From the NCBI RefSeq assembly GCF_009827495.1, contig NZ_WTZA01000001.1, positions 1,934,001 through 1,998,000 on the forward strand: 64,000 bases of DNA, given 5' to 3'. The notes under the pieces are model-generated. The model did no database searches. It worked only from the letters and a program-made list of their open reading frames with translations, and was not told the origin of the DNA. Source of the stretch: Tsuneonella aeria. GTDB lineage: Bacteria > Pseudomonadota > Alphaproteobacteria > Sphingomonadales > Sphingomonadaceae. This document shows, piece after piece, positions 24,641 to 32,735 of the stretch; positions within the stretch are counted from its first letter, which is position 1, and every line of letters starts with the position of its first letter. A program made the position numbers and the translations under genes.

Positions 24641-25654
24641 TCAGACGCGATAGTATTCGCGGTACCAGGAAACGAACTGACTGATGCCGTCCTTGATACC
24701 TGTCCGCGGGCGATACCCGGTCAGTTGCTCCAGCAAGGTCGCGTCCGCCCAGGTGGCAGGCACGTCGCCTTTTTGCATATCCATGTAGTGGCGTATCGCC
24801 TTACGGCCACACTCCTCCTCGATCGCGTCGACGAAGTCTTCCAGCCGCACTTTGTCGTTGTTGCCGATGTTGACCACGCGAAACGGGGCAGCTGGGCTGA
24901 GGCTGTCCCAAGAATCGATCATTCCTGCGTTCTCGGGAAGCACTGGGGCCGCGTCGATCAGCAGACGGATGCCGCGTACCAGATCAGTGACATAGGTGAA
25001 GTCGCGGAACATCTCGCCGTGATTGTAGACGTCGATCGGCGTCCCCTCGAGGATTCCCTTGGTGAACTTGAACAGCGCCATGTCGGGCCGGCCCCAGGGA
25101 CCGTAAACCGTAAAGAAGCGGAACATCGTGACCGGCAGGTTCCACAAGTGGGCATAGGAGTGGCCCATGCTCTCGGTCGCCTTCTTGGTCGCGGCATAGA
25201 GCGTGAGCTGGGTGTCGCACTTCTCGCGCTCGTGGAACGGCATGTTTTCGTTTGCGCCGTAGACCGAACTCGTCGAAGCCATGAGCAAATGCTCGACGCC
25301 CAGTTCGCGGGCACATTCCATTACGTTGAATGTGCCGACGATATTGGCTTCGACGTAAGCTCGCGGGTTTTCTAAACTATAGCGAACGCCGGCCTGTGCG
25401 GCGAGATGGACGATGACGTCCGGCTTCTCGGCTAGTGCAAGCCCGCGCAGCTTGTCGAAGTCCTCTAGCATGCCGACGTGCGCCGAAAAGTGCTGGTTCT
25501 GTAGCAGCATCTGGTGCCGCCGCTCCTTGATTCGCACGTCATAGTAATCCGTCATGCCGTCGTAACCGACGACAGCGAATCCCTCGTCGAGCAGGTGCTG
25601 CGAGAGGTGAAAGCCGATGAACCCGGCGCTGCCGGACACGAGAACCTTGCGCAT
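24641..25654 (-). CDS. UDP-glucuronate 4-epimerase
   Basis: A 337-residue NAD-dependent epimerase: GSAGFIGFHLSQHLLDEG at 8-25, DYYDVRIKERR (typical of the glucuronate epimerases such as LspL/Cap1J), STSSVYGANENMPF, Y153-x-x-x-K157, and FFTVYGPWGRPDMALFKF, which is diagnostic for this group. It converts UDP-glucuronate to UDP-galacturonate. It sits between ugd, which makes its substrate, and a second nucleotide-sugar dehydrogenase. Its base composition seems somewhat less GC-rich than its neighbours, by eye only. Confidence 0.92.
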   Translation of the reverse strand: MRKVLVSGSAGFIGFHLSQHLLDEGFAVVGYDGMTDYYDVRIKERRHQMLLQNQHFSAHVGMLEDFDKLRGLALAEKPDVIVHLAAQAGVRYSLENPRAYVEANIVGTFNVMECARELGVEHLLMASTSSVYGANENMPFHEREKCDTQLTLYAATKKATESMGHSYAHLWNLPVTMFRFFTVYGPWGRPDMALFKFTKGILEGTPIDVYNHGEMFRDFTYVTDLVRGIRLLIDAAPVLPENAGMIDSWDSLSPAAPFRVVNIGNNDKVRLEDFVDAIEEECGRKAIRHYMDMQKGDVPATWADATLLEQLTGYRPRTGIKDGISQFVSWYREYYRV

Positions 25655-25658
25655 CGCT

Positions 25659-26933
25659 CTAGAGCCTCCAGTCCGCGTCGGCGCCGAGCACGCCTTTCAG
25701 GTCCGCCAGCGTGCCGCCTGGCGCCACGGTTGCTCGCAGGGCATCGGTCGACATGGCGAGGTAGTCGCGATGGGGCACGGCGAGCACCACGAGATCGTAG
25801 CTGCGGGACATGGCATCATAATCAAGGGTGAGGCCGTATTCGTCGTGCGCTTCGCGAGCGTCCGCTTGCGGGTCGTGGACGGTCACTCCGTGTCCGAGGC
25901 TCACAAGTTTGGCGACGAGATCGGCAACTTTCGAATTGCGCAAGTCAGGCACGTTCTCCTTGAAAGTCAGGCCAAGCATGAGCACGCTTCCCGTTCGCTC
26001 TTTGCGCGCCTGATGGAGCCGCTCCGCGACCCATTGGGCCATGCCATCGTTCGTGGTCCGCCCGGCAAGGATAACGCGCGGGTGGTGACCGAGCTGCTCG
26101 GCGCGGTGCGACAGGTAGTAGGGATCGACGCCGATGCAGTGTCCCCCAACCAGCCCGGGCTCGAACGGCAGAAAATTCCATTTCGTACGCGCCGCGGCGA
26201 GGACATCCCCCACCGACAGGTCCATTCGGGCGAAAATCTGGGCGATCTCGTTCATGAAGGCGATGTTGATGTCGCGCTGGGCGTTCTCGATCACCTTGGC
26301 CGCTTCGGCAGCCCGGATCGACGCGGCACGGAACACGCCGCCCGACGTTACTGCGCCATAGAGGTCGGCAACCCTATCGAGCACCTCTTCGGTCTGGCCG
26401 GAGACGACTTTGGTGATGCGGTCGATGGTGTGTTCGCGGTCGCCGGGATTGATCCGTTCCGGGCTGTAGCCGAGGAAGAAGTCCGTGCCGCACGACAGGC
26501 CGGATTCGCGTTCCAGGATGGGCCCGCAGATGTCTTCGGTGACGCCGGGATACACGGTGCTCTCGAACACCACGATCGGGCGCTTGCCGGCTGCCACTGC
26601 CGGGCCGAGGAGCTGGCCCACCGAGCGGGAGGCCGCTTCCACGATCGACAGGTCGGGGCGGTTTTCCGCACCGATCGGTGTGGGAACGGTGACGATGTAG
26701 AAATCGGATGGCGGGCAATCGGCCAGCGCGTCGGTCAAGGACAGGCTCGATGCCGCCAGGCAATCGGCGTCGATCTCGCGCGTGCGGTCGTGATGGGCAC
26801 GCAGTTCCTCGACGCGCCGGGCATCGACATCGAACCCGCATACCGTGAACTGCTTCGCCAGCGTGACGGCTAACGGCAGCCCGACATATCCCAGGCCGAG
26901 AACGGTGACAGTGGTGGTGGAATCGTTCTGCAT
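25659..26933 (-). CDS. Nucleotide sugar dehydrogenase, TviB/WbpO/WecC-type
   Basis: A 424-residue dehydrogenase: VLGLGYVGLPLAVTLAKQ, VPTPIGAENRPDLS, ESTVYPGVTED, GYSPERINPGDREH, and the catalytic cysteine C266 in GGHCIGVDPYYLSHRA; the C-terminal domain has GLTFKENVPDLRNSKV. This pattern belongs to enzymes that oxidise UDP-N-acetyl-hexosamines (UDP-GalNAc in Vi antigen, UDP-ManNAc in WecC) rather than UDP-glucose. With wecB at 20834 the product could be UDP-ManNAcA; UDP-GalNAcA is the alternative and the sequence does not decide. The ATG at 26933 fits the family start. It ends 5 bases before the epimerase start. Confidence 0.92.
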   Translation of the reverse strand: MQNDSTTTVTVLGLGYVGLPLAVTLAKQFTVCGFDVDARRVEELRAHHDRTREIDADCLAASSLSLTDALADCPPSDFYIVTVPTPIGAENRPDLSIVEAASRSVGQLLGPAVAAGKRPIVVFESTVYPGVTEDICGPILERESGLSCGTDFFLGYSPERINPGDREHTIDRITKVVSGQTEEVLDRVADLYGAVTSGGVFRAASIRAAEAAKVIENAQRDINIAFMNEIAQIFARMDLSVGDVLAAARTKWNFLPFEPGLVGGHCIGVDPYYLSHRAEQLGHHPRVILAGRTTNDGMAQWVAERLHQARKERTGSVLMLGLTFKENVPDLRNSKVADLVAKLVSLGHGVTVHDPQADAREAHDEYGLTLDYDAMSRSYDLVVLAVPHRDYLAMSTDALRATVAPGGTLADLKGVLGADADWRL

Positions 26934-27051
26934 TGGCGCGTGCCGGTCGGACCCATCTGAAAAGCCCCGCGCCCTTACGGGTGTCCCGTCGGCAGCGCAA
27001 CCGCACTTCAGGATTGAAGGCCGGCGCGGGCCCGGGCTATGTCGCGCGGCA

Positions 27052-27639
27052 ATGAAGCGAGCGTTCGACATCGCCGTGGCGGCCGCGGCCCTGATCGCAT
27101 TGAGTCCGCTGCTGCTCGTCGTGGCGCTCGTCGTGCGAATCAAGCTGGGCAGCCCGGTCCTTTTTCACCAGGTCCGTCCCGGCAGGGGCGGGCAGCCGTT
27201 CAATATGGTCAAGTTCCGCAGCATGACCGATGCACGCGGGCCCGACGGGCAGCTACTGCCCGACGCGGACCGACTGCCGGCATTCGGGCGCCTGCTCCGC
27301 TCGACCAGTCTCGACGAACTGCCCGAGCTTTGGAACGTCCTCAAGGGCGACATGAGCCTGGTTGGCCCGCGACCGCTGCTAATGGCCTATCTGCCGCTCT
27401 ATTCGCCCGAACAGAACCGCCGGCACGAAGTGCGTCCGGGGGTTACCGGCTGGGCGCAGGTCACCGGCCGCAACGCGCTCACCTGGCCGGAAAAGTTCGC
27501 CGCCGACGTCTGGTACGTCGACAACCGCTCGTTCCTGCTCGACCTCAGGATCCTGTGGCTCACGGTGAAGGCAGTGCTGCGCCGCGACGGGATCGCGTCC
27601 ACGGGCGAAGCGACCATGCCCCGGTTCACCGGCAATTGA
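27052..27639 (+). CDS. Polyprenyl-phosphate phosphoglycosyltransferase, PglC-like (initiating enzyme)
   Basis: A 195-residue monotopic phosphoglycosyltransferase. An N-terminal re-entrant membrane helix (about 5-30, with SPLLLVVALVVR) is followed by the core: VLFHQVRPGRGGQPFNMVKFRSM, the catalytic D88-E89 in STSLDELPELWNVLKGDMSLVGPRP, and PGVTGWAQVTGRN. It moves a phospho-sugar from a UDP donor to undecaprenyl phosphate and so starts the repeat unit. Small size matches PglC, which uses UDP-di-N-acetylbacillosamine; pgl-like enzymes for that sugar are encoded just downstream. It overlaps the acetyltransferase gene (TTGA). Confidence 0.93.
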   Translation: MKRAFDIAVAAAALIALSPLLLVVALVVRIKLGSPVLFHQVRPGRGGQPFNMVKFRSMTDARGPDGQLLPDADRLPAFGRLLRSTSLDELPELWNVLKGDMSLVGPRPLLMAYLPLYSPEQNRRHEVRPGVTGWAQVTGRNALTWPEKFAADVWYVDNRSFLLDLRILWLTVKAVLRRDGIASTGEATMPRFTGN

Positions 27640-28256
27640 CCTGTCCGGGACCGACATTCGGCATCTTCGGCAGCGGCGGCTGCGGCCGGGGGATCATGCC
27701 GTTGCTGCCCGATCGAGCGCGCGCCGTTTTCGTGGAGGACGCGCCGACGGTGGCAACCGTCAATGGCCAGCGTGTGATGGCATTGCAAACCTTTGCCGCG
27801 ATGCCCGATCCGCGCATCGTGGTGGCGGTGGCCGACCCTGCCGCCCGCCGTGCGATCACCCGGCGCTGCGCGGATGCGGGCCTTGCATTCTTCGACGTCT
27901 GCGCAACCGACCTGCTGGTGATGGACGACGTTTCTTGGGGCGAAGGGTGCCTCTTTTCGTCGCGGTGCACCCTGACGAGCAACATCCGCATCGGATCGCA
28001 TTTCCATTGCAATATCGCCTCCTATGTCGAGCACGATTGCCGGATCGGCGATTTCGTGACCTTCGGCCCGGGCGTGCGCTGCAACGGCAACGTCACGATC
28101 GGCGACGGGGCCTACATCGGATCGGGCGCGATGATCCGGCAGGGCATCACCATCGGCGAAAGCGCCACGGTCGGGATGGGCGCAGTCGTCGTGCGCGACG
28201 TGGCGCCGAACACGGTCGTCGCCGGCAATCCCTCGCGCCCCCTCGCCGGGCGGTGA
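27636..28256 (+). CDS. PglD-like sugar O/N-acetyltransferase
   Basis: A 206-residue protein with a small Rossmann-like N-terminal domain (FGIFGSGGCGRGIMPLL at 8-24, which binds the UDP-sugar in PglD) and a left-handed beta-helix of hexapeptide repeats (about 100-200). H133 in YVEHDCRIGDF matches the catalytic histidine of PglD. Only a TTG at 27636, overlapping the stop of the preceding gene, keeps the N-terminal domain whole, so translational coupling is expected. It should acetylate the 4-amino group of UDP-2-acetamido-4-amino-2,4,6-trideoxyglucose. The gene converges with the aminotransferase. Confidence 0.85.
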   Translation: MTCPGPTFGIFGSGGCGRGIMPLLPDRARAVFVEDAPTVATVNGQRVMALQTFAAMPDPRIVVAVADPAARRAITRRCADAGLAFFDVCATDLLVMDDVSWGEGCLFSSRCTLTSNIRIGSHFHCNIASYVEHDCRIGDFVTFGPGVRCNGNVTIGDGAYIGSGAMIRQGITIGESATVGMGAVVVRDVAPNTVVAGNPSRPLAGR

Positions 28257-28263
28257 GCGGGCG

Positions 28264-29442
28264 CTAGCGAACTGCCTCCGCCAGGACGCCGGTCACGGTG
28301 GCCACGACCCGCTCCACATCCGCGTCGGTCATCGTCGGGTGGGTCAGGAACATCAGGCTCGTCTCGCCGAGTTCGACCGCCTCGGGAAGGCGCTGGGCCG
28401 GACGCCACGGCGTGCCATCGAACGCCTTTTCGCGATAGACTTCCGAACAAGAGCCTTGGAACAGCGGGACCCCGCGGCGCACCGTCTCCTCGACAATCCG
28501 GTCGCGCGTCCAGTCTGGCTTCAGCCCTTCTGGGCGGACGTAGGCGTAGAAGCGATACCAGGCGTGGGTGCAGCGGGCGTCCGGCACCGGCACCCGCACC
28601 GCGTCGGAGAAGCGCGCCAATGCCTCGCGATAGGTTGCGGCGATGGCCGTGCGGCGGGCGCGCCAGCGATCCATTCGGCCGAGCTGGATGCGGCCGATCA
28701 CGGCCTGCATCTCCATCATCCGCCAGTTTGTGCCGAAGCTTTCGTGCAGCCAGCGAAAGCCCGGGGGATGCTCCCGCTCGTAAACCGCGGCGTACGATTT
28801 GCCGTGATCCTTGAAGGCCCACATCGTTCGCCACAGCTCTTCGTCGGCGCATGTGACCATGCCGCCTTCGCCGCCGGTGGTGATGATCTTGTCCTGGCAG
28901 AACGACCACGCCCCGACCGCGCCGAAACTGCCGACCGAGCGCCCGTCGATCCGCGCGCCGTGGGCCTGCGCGCAATCCTCGATCACCGCGATCCCGCGCG
29001 GCTCGGCCAGCGCGCCGATGCCCTCCATGTCGCACGGCCACCCCGCCAGGTGGACGGGGATGATCGCGCGGGTCCGTTCGCTCAGCACTTGGGCGATCGT
29101 GGCGGGCGAGATGTTGCCGCTGTCCCGGTCGACGTCGGCGAATACGGGAGTCGCGCCGGCGCTGACGACGCTCGACACCGAAGCGATGAACGTGCGCGGG
29201 GTGACGACGACCTCGTCCCCCGGGCCGATGCCCAGCGCCTTCAAGGCGAGGTCGAGCGCCAGCGTCCCGTTGGCGACCGCGACGGCATGGGAACAGTCGG
29301 CAAAGGCCGCGAACTCGCGTTCGAACGCGCGAGTTTCCTCCCCCGTCCAGTAGTTGACGCGGCCCGAACGGATCACCGCGGCAACGGCGTCGGCTTCTTC
29401 CTCGTCGTACGCAGGCCAAGGGGCTATCAATGTGCCGAGCAT
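28264..29442 (-). CDS. DegT/DnrJ/EryC1/StrS aminotransferase (PglE-like)
   Basis: A 392-residue PLP enzyme. The lysine that binds PLP is K185 in SFCQDKIITTGGEGG, with the aspartate in IEDCAQAHGA and the substrate region ALKALGIGPGDEVVVTPRTF. It transfers an amino group to the 4-keto sugar made by the PglF-like dehydratase at 30765. It is the only gene of this set on the minus strand: it converges with the pglD-like gene and diverges from the GT4 gene (29531), leaving an 88-base gap with a probable two-way promoter that I cannot resolve. The ATG at 29442 is clear. Confidence 0.92.
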   Translation of the reverse strand: MLGTLIAPWPAYDEEEADAVAAVIRSGRVNYWTGEETRAFEREFAAFADCSHAVAVANGTLALDLALKALGIGPGDEVVVTPRTFIASVSSVVSAGATPVFADVDRDSGNISPATIAQVLSERTRAIIPVHLAGWPCDMEGIGALAEPRGIAVIEDCAQAHGARIDGRSVGSFGAVGAWSFCQDKIITTGGEGGMVTCADEELWRTMWAFKDHGKSYAAVYEREHPPGFRWLHESFGTNWRMMEMQAVIGRIQLGRMDRWRARRTAIAATYREALARFSDAVRVPVPDARCTHAWYRFYAYVRPEGLKPDWTRDRIVEETVRRGVPLFQGSCSEVYREKAFDGTPWRPAQRLPEAVELGETSLMFLTHPTMTDADVERVVATVTGVLAEAVR

Positions 29443-29530
29443 TGCCGCTCCGAAAAAGGCAGCGATGCACCGGGTGCGGGTCCGGACGCGCCGTTGCGTT
29501 GGAAAAATGGACTGACTAGGGGGCGGTCAG

Positions 29531-30658
29531 ATGACGGCGCGCACCATCCTCGTCAATGCTTCATTCGCCCCTTCGCTGCTCGGTTTTCGCGGACCGCTGC
29601 TGCGCCGGATGGTGGCGGGCGGCCATCGCGTGCACGCCAGTGCGCCGGGGCTGACGGATGATATCGCCGTGAAACTGCGCGCGATGGGCGTGACGCCGCA
29701 TGACGTGTTCATGCAGCGCACCGGCCAGAACCCCCTGGCCGACCTCGGCTACCTCCGGCGCCTTTTCGCCCTGATCCGGGCGCAGAAGATCGATCTGGTG
29801 CTGGGGTACACGATCAAGCCGTGCGTTTGGAGTTCGCTCGCGGCGAAGCTGGCGGGGGTGGAATCCGCGTCGCTCGTCACCGGGCTCGGCTATGCCTTCA
29901 TCGACAGCGGCAGCGTGCGGCAGTCGGTGGTCCGGCGGCTATCGATCGCGCTGTGGCGCGCCGCGACCGCGGCGAACCGGGTGGTGATCTTCCAAAACTG
30001 CGACGACCGCGACGACTTCGTGGCCGCCGGCGCCCTGGCCGATCCCGCCAAGGCGCGGCTTGTCGACGGTTCCGGGGTGGACATGGCGGATTATCCGCGG
30101 ACCCCGCTGCCGCCCAGGGCGCGCTTCCTGATGATCGCGCGGCTGCTGGGCAACAAGGGTGTGCGCGAATATGCATCCGCCGCTGCCCGGCTGATCGCCG
30201 GCGGAAGCACTGCGCGTTTTGCGCTCGCCGGGTTCTTCGACGAAGGGCCCGACGGCATTCCCGAAAGCGAAATGGCCGAATTCCAGCGGGCGGGCGTCGA
30301 ATATCTTGGCCCTCTGTCCGACGTTCGCGGAGCGCTCGCCGATTGCAGTGTCTATGTCCTTCCGTCCTATCGCGAAGGCATGCCGCGCACCGTGCTGGAA
30401 GCGATGGCGAGCGGCCGCCCGGTGGTGACCACCGACGTGCCCGGCTGCCGACAATCGATCGTCGAGGGCGAAAGCGGTTTCCTGGTGCCGCCTCGAGACA
30501 GCGACGCGCTGGCCGCGGCGATGGCACGGCTGGCGCAAGACCCGGACTTGCGCGAGACGATGGGGGAGGCGGCCTATCGCCGCTGCGCCGACGTTTACGC
30601 GGTCGACCGCGTCAACGACGCCATGATGGCGCATCTCGGGCTGGCATCCGCAGCATGA
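29531..30658 (+). CDS. Glycosyltransferase family 4 (PglA-like)
   Basis: A 375-residue GT4 enzyme (GT-B fold). The N-terminal domain begins ILVNASFAPSLLGFRGPLLRRMVAGGHRVHA, typical of the group that includes Campylobacter PglA; the C-terminal domain has FLMIARLLGNKGVREYA and the donor-binding VLPSYREGMPRTVLEAMASGRPVVTTDVPG. PglA adds GalNAc to undecaprenyl-linked bacillosamine, so this enzyme is a good candidate for the second sugar of the repeat unit. Donor specificity cannot be read from the sequence. It lies upstream of the dehydratase gene on the same strand. Confidence 0.88.
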   Translation: MTARTILVNASFAPSLLGFRGPLLRRMVAGGHRVHASAPGLTDDIAVKLRAMGVTPHDVFMQRTGQNPLADLGYLRRLFALIRAQKIDLVLGYTIKPCVWSSLAAKLAGVESASLVTGLGYAFIDSGSVRQSVVRRLSIALWRAATAANRVVIFQNCDDRDDFVAAGALADPAKARLVDGSGVDMADYPRTPLPPRARFLMIARLLGNKGVREYASAAARLIAGGSTARFALAGFFDEGPDGIPESEMAEFQRAGVEYLGPLSDVRGALADCSVYVLPSYREGMPRTVLEAMASGRPVVTTDVPGCRQSIVEGESGFLVPPRDSDALAAAMARLAQDPDLRETMGEAAYRRCADVYAVDRVNDAMMAHLGLASAA

Positions 30659-30764
30659 GCGTGCTTCATCGCCCATCAATCTGGCGGAATGGAAAGGGGC
30701 GCGTTTCCCAGCCCGAGTGGTGCGGGAAGCCCAGAACAACAGGGCGCGACGATCGGGGCGGCAG

Positions 30765-32735
30765 ATGAGCGGGCAATACAACAACTGGTTCGTCGCGAAG
30801 GTGGCGCCGCTGGTGAGCGCGACCCTGCGGTCCAGTCGCCGCGTCAAGAAGGTCGTCGCCGCGTCCAGCGACGTGCTCGCCGCGTTGATTGCGAGCTGGC
30901 TTTCGTTCGCACTGCGCCTCGGCACGTTCGAGGTCGTGACCCAGCCGTTTGCGATCTTCACCGCGACCGCCACGGTCGCCTCGCTGGCCGTGTTCGCCTA
31001 TTGGGGCGTCTACAACAACGTCTTCCGCTTCCACGGACCCAAGGGCTTCAGCCAGATCGCTCGGGCGTGCCTGACGGTGATGGTGCTGCTGGTGATCGTG
31101 TTCGGCTTCATCAGCATGCGGGGGGTGCCGCGCACCGTCAGCGGGATCTTCCCGATCATCCTGTTCGTCACCGTCGCGGTCAGCCGGATCGTTGCCCGCT
31201 TCGTCCTCGTCGAGATGCTCGAGGGCGGAGAGGCGCCCAAGCGCGTGGCGATCTACGGTGCCGGCACCGCCGGGCGTCAGCTCGCGATCTCGCTGCATCA
31301 CGAACGCGGCTATCGCCTGGTCACGTTCGCCGACGACGAACCCTCGCTCCACGGCCAGCGCCTGGAAGGAACGCCGATCTCCAGCGGCGCAGCGCTCGAA
31401 AAGCAGCTCGCAGAATCGCAGCTCGACCTCGTCCTCTTGGCAATGCCCGGCATTACCCACAGCGAACGAGCGCGGATCGTCAGCAGGCTGAAGGCTTACG
31501 AGGTGCACGTCCAGTCGCTTCCCGGGATCCATGCGATGGTCGCCGGCGAGGTTTCCATTAACGACTTGCGCGAAATCGACATCACCGAACTCCTGTCGCG
31601 CGAACAGGTGCCGCCCGACGTCGCATTGATGGAACGCGCCATCGCCGGGCGCACGGTACTGGTGACAGGTGCGGGCGGATCGATCGGCAGCGAGCTGTGC
31701 CGCCAGGTCGTGCGCCTGCGACCCACCCGGCTGATCATGTTCGACATGACCGAGGCCGCGCTGTTCGAGATCGACAGCGAATTGCGGCGCATCTCCGCGG
31801 CGGAGGGCCTGACCGTCGATGTCGTCGCGGAACTCGGTACGCTGGTGAACCGCGATGCGGTCGACCGCCTGTTCGCCCGCTACCGGCCGCAGACGGTGTT
31901 CCACGCGGCGGCTTACAAGCACGTCCCGCTGGTCGAGAGCAATCCGGTCGCGGGCGTGCACAACAACATTTCCGGCACGCTCTATTGCGCGCTCGCCGCG
32001 ATGGAAGCGGGGTGCGACCGCTTCGTTCTCGTCAGCACCGACAAGGCCGTCCGCCCGACCAACGTCATGGGTGCCAGCAAGCGGGTGTGCGAGCTGATCC
32101 TCCAGGCGCTCGCCGCGCGCGAAGGATCGGTGACGGTCTTTTCCATGGTCCGGTTCGGCAACGTGCTCGGCTCGTCCGGTTCGGTCGTGCCCCACTTCCG
32201 CCGCCAGATTGCCGAAGGCGGGCCCGTTACGCTCACCGACAAGGCCGTGACGCGCTATTTCATGACGATCCCGGAGGCTGCCGAATTGGTCATCCAGGCC
32301 GGCGCCATGGCATCCGGCGGCGAAGTCTATCTGCTGGAGATGGGCGAATCCGTGCGCATCCACGATCTGGCCGTGTCGATGATCCGGCTGTCCGGCCGCT
32401 CGGTGCGCGACGCCGCCAACCCCCAGGGCGACATCGAGATCGTCGAGATCGGACTGCGGCCGGGCGAGAAGCTCTACGAGGAACTTCTTGTCGAAGCCGA
32501 AGCCCGGCCGACCGACCATCCGCGAATCTATCGCGCGCACGAACAGCTCGTGCCGTGGGACGAACTGCGTCGATCGATCGCTGCGCTGGAAGAAGCGGCG
32601 CAGCGTGCCGACGGCGCGACCATTAAAGGCTTGCTTGCGCAACTGGTCGACGGGTATGCGCCCGCCGCCGACGCCCGGACCGCCGGCGCGGTCCGCCAGT
32701 TGTCTCCGTCGAACACGCAAGCCAGGGCTTCCTGA
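30765..32735 (+). CDS. UDP-GlcNAc 4,6-dehydratase, PglF/WbpM/CapD family
   Basis: A 656-residue membrane enzyme: four transmembrane helices (about 28-145), a CoA-binding-like Rossmann domain (IYGAGTAGRQLA, near 165) and a C-terminal short-chain-dehydrogenase domain with GAGGSIGSE at 302-310, FHAAAYKHVPLVE, and DKAVRPTNVMGASKR holding the MxxxK pair used by this family instead of YxxxK. It makes UDP-4-keto-6-deoxy-GlcNAc, the first step toward bacillosamine. An ATG at 30765 with GGGGCGG ahead of it is preferred to a GTG at 30717. Its stop is followed directly by the start of the O-antigen ligase-like gene. Confidence 0.93.
   Translation: MSGQYNNWFVAKVAPLVSATLRSSRRVKKVVAASSDVLAALIASWLSFALRLGTFEVVTQPFAIFTATATVASLAVFAYWGVYNNVFRFHGPKGFSQIARACLTVMVLLVIVFGFISMRGVPRTVSGIFPIILFVTVAVSRIVARFVLVEMLEGGEAPKRVAIYGAGTAGRQLAISLHHERGYRLVTFADDEPSLHGQRLEGTPISSGAALEKQLAESQLDLVLLAMPGITHSERARIVSRLKAYEVHVQSLPGIHAMVAGEVSINDLREIDITELLSREQVPPDVALMERAIAGRTVLVTGAGGSIGSELCRQVVRLRPTRLIMFDMTEAALFEIDSELRRISAAEGLTVDVVAELGTLVNRDAVDRLFARYRPQTVFHAAAYKHVPLVESNPVAGVHNNISGTLYCALAAMEAGCDRFVLVSTDKAVRPTNVMGASKRVCELILQALAAREGSVTVFSMVRFGNVLGSSGSVVPHFRRQIAEGGPVTLTDKAVTRYFMTIPEAAELVIQAGAMASGGEVYLLEMGESVRIHDLAVSMIRLSGRSVRDAANPQGDIEIVEIGLRPGEKLYEELLVEAEARPTDHPRIYRAHEQLVPWDELRRSIAALEEAAQRADGATIKGLLAQLVDGYAPAADARTAGAVRQLSPSNTQARAS

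Noticed and set aside
27039..28256. A 405-codon frame covering the PGT and PglD-like genes
   Set aside because: The first half is out of frame with the clear phosphoglycosyltransferase; only the part from TTG 27636 encodes a recognisable protein.
30666..32720. A 684-codon open frame on the minus strand opposite the PglF-like dehydratase
   Set aside because: Long antisense frames are expected in high-GC genes. The product has the Arg/Asp/His-rich make-up of a shadow and no recognisable domain.
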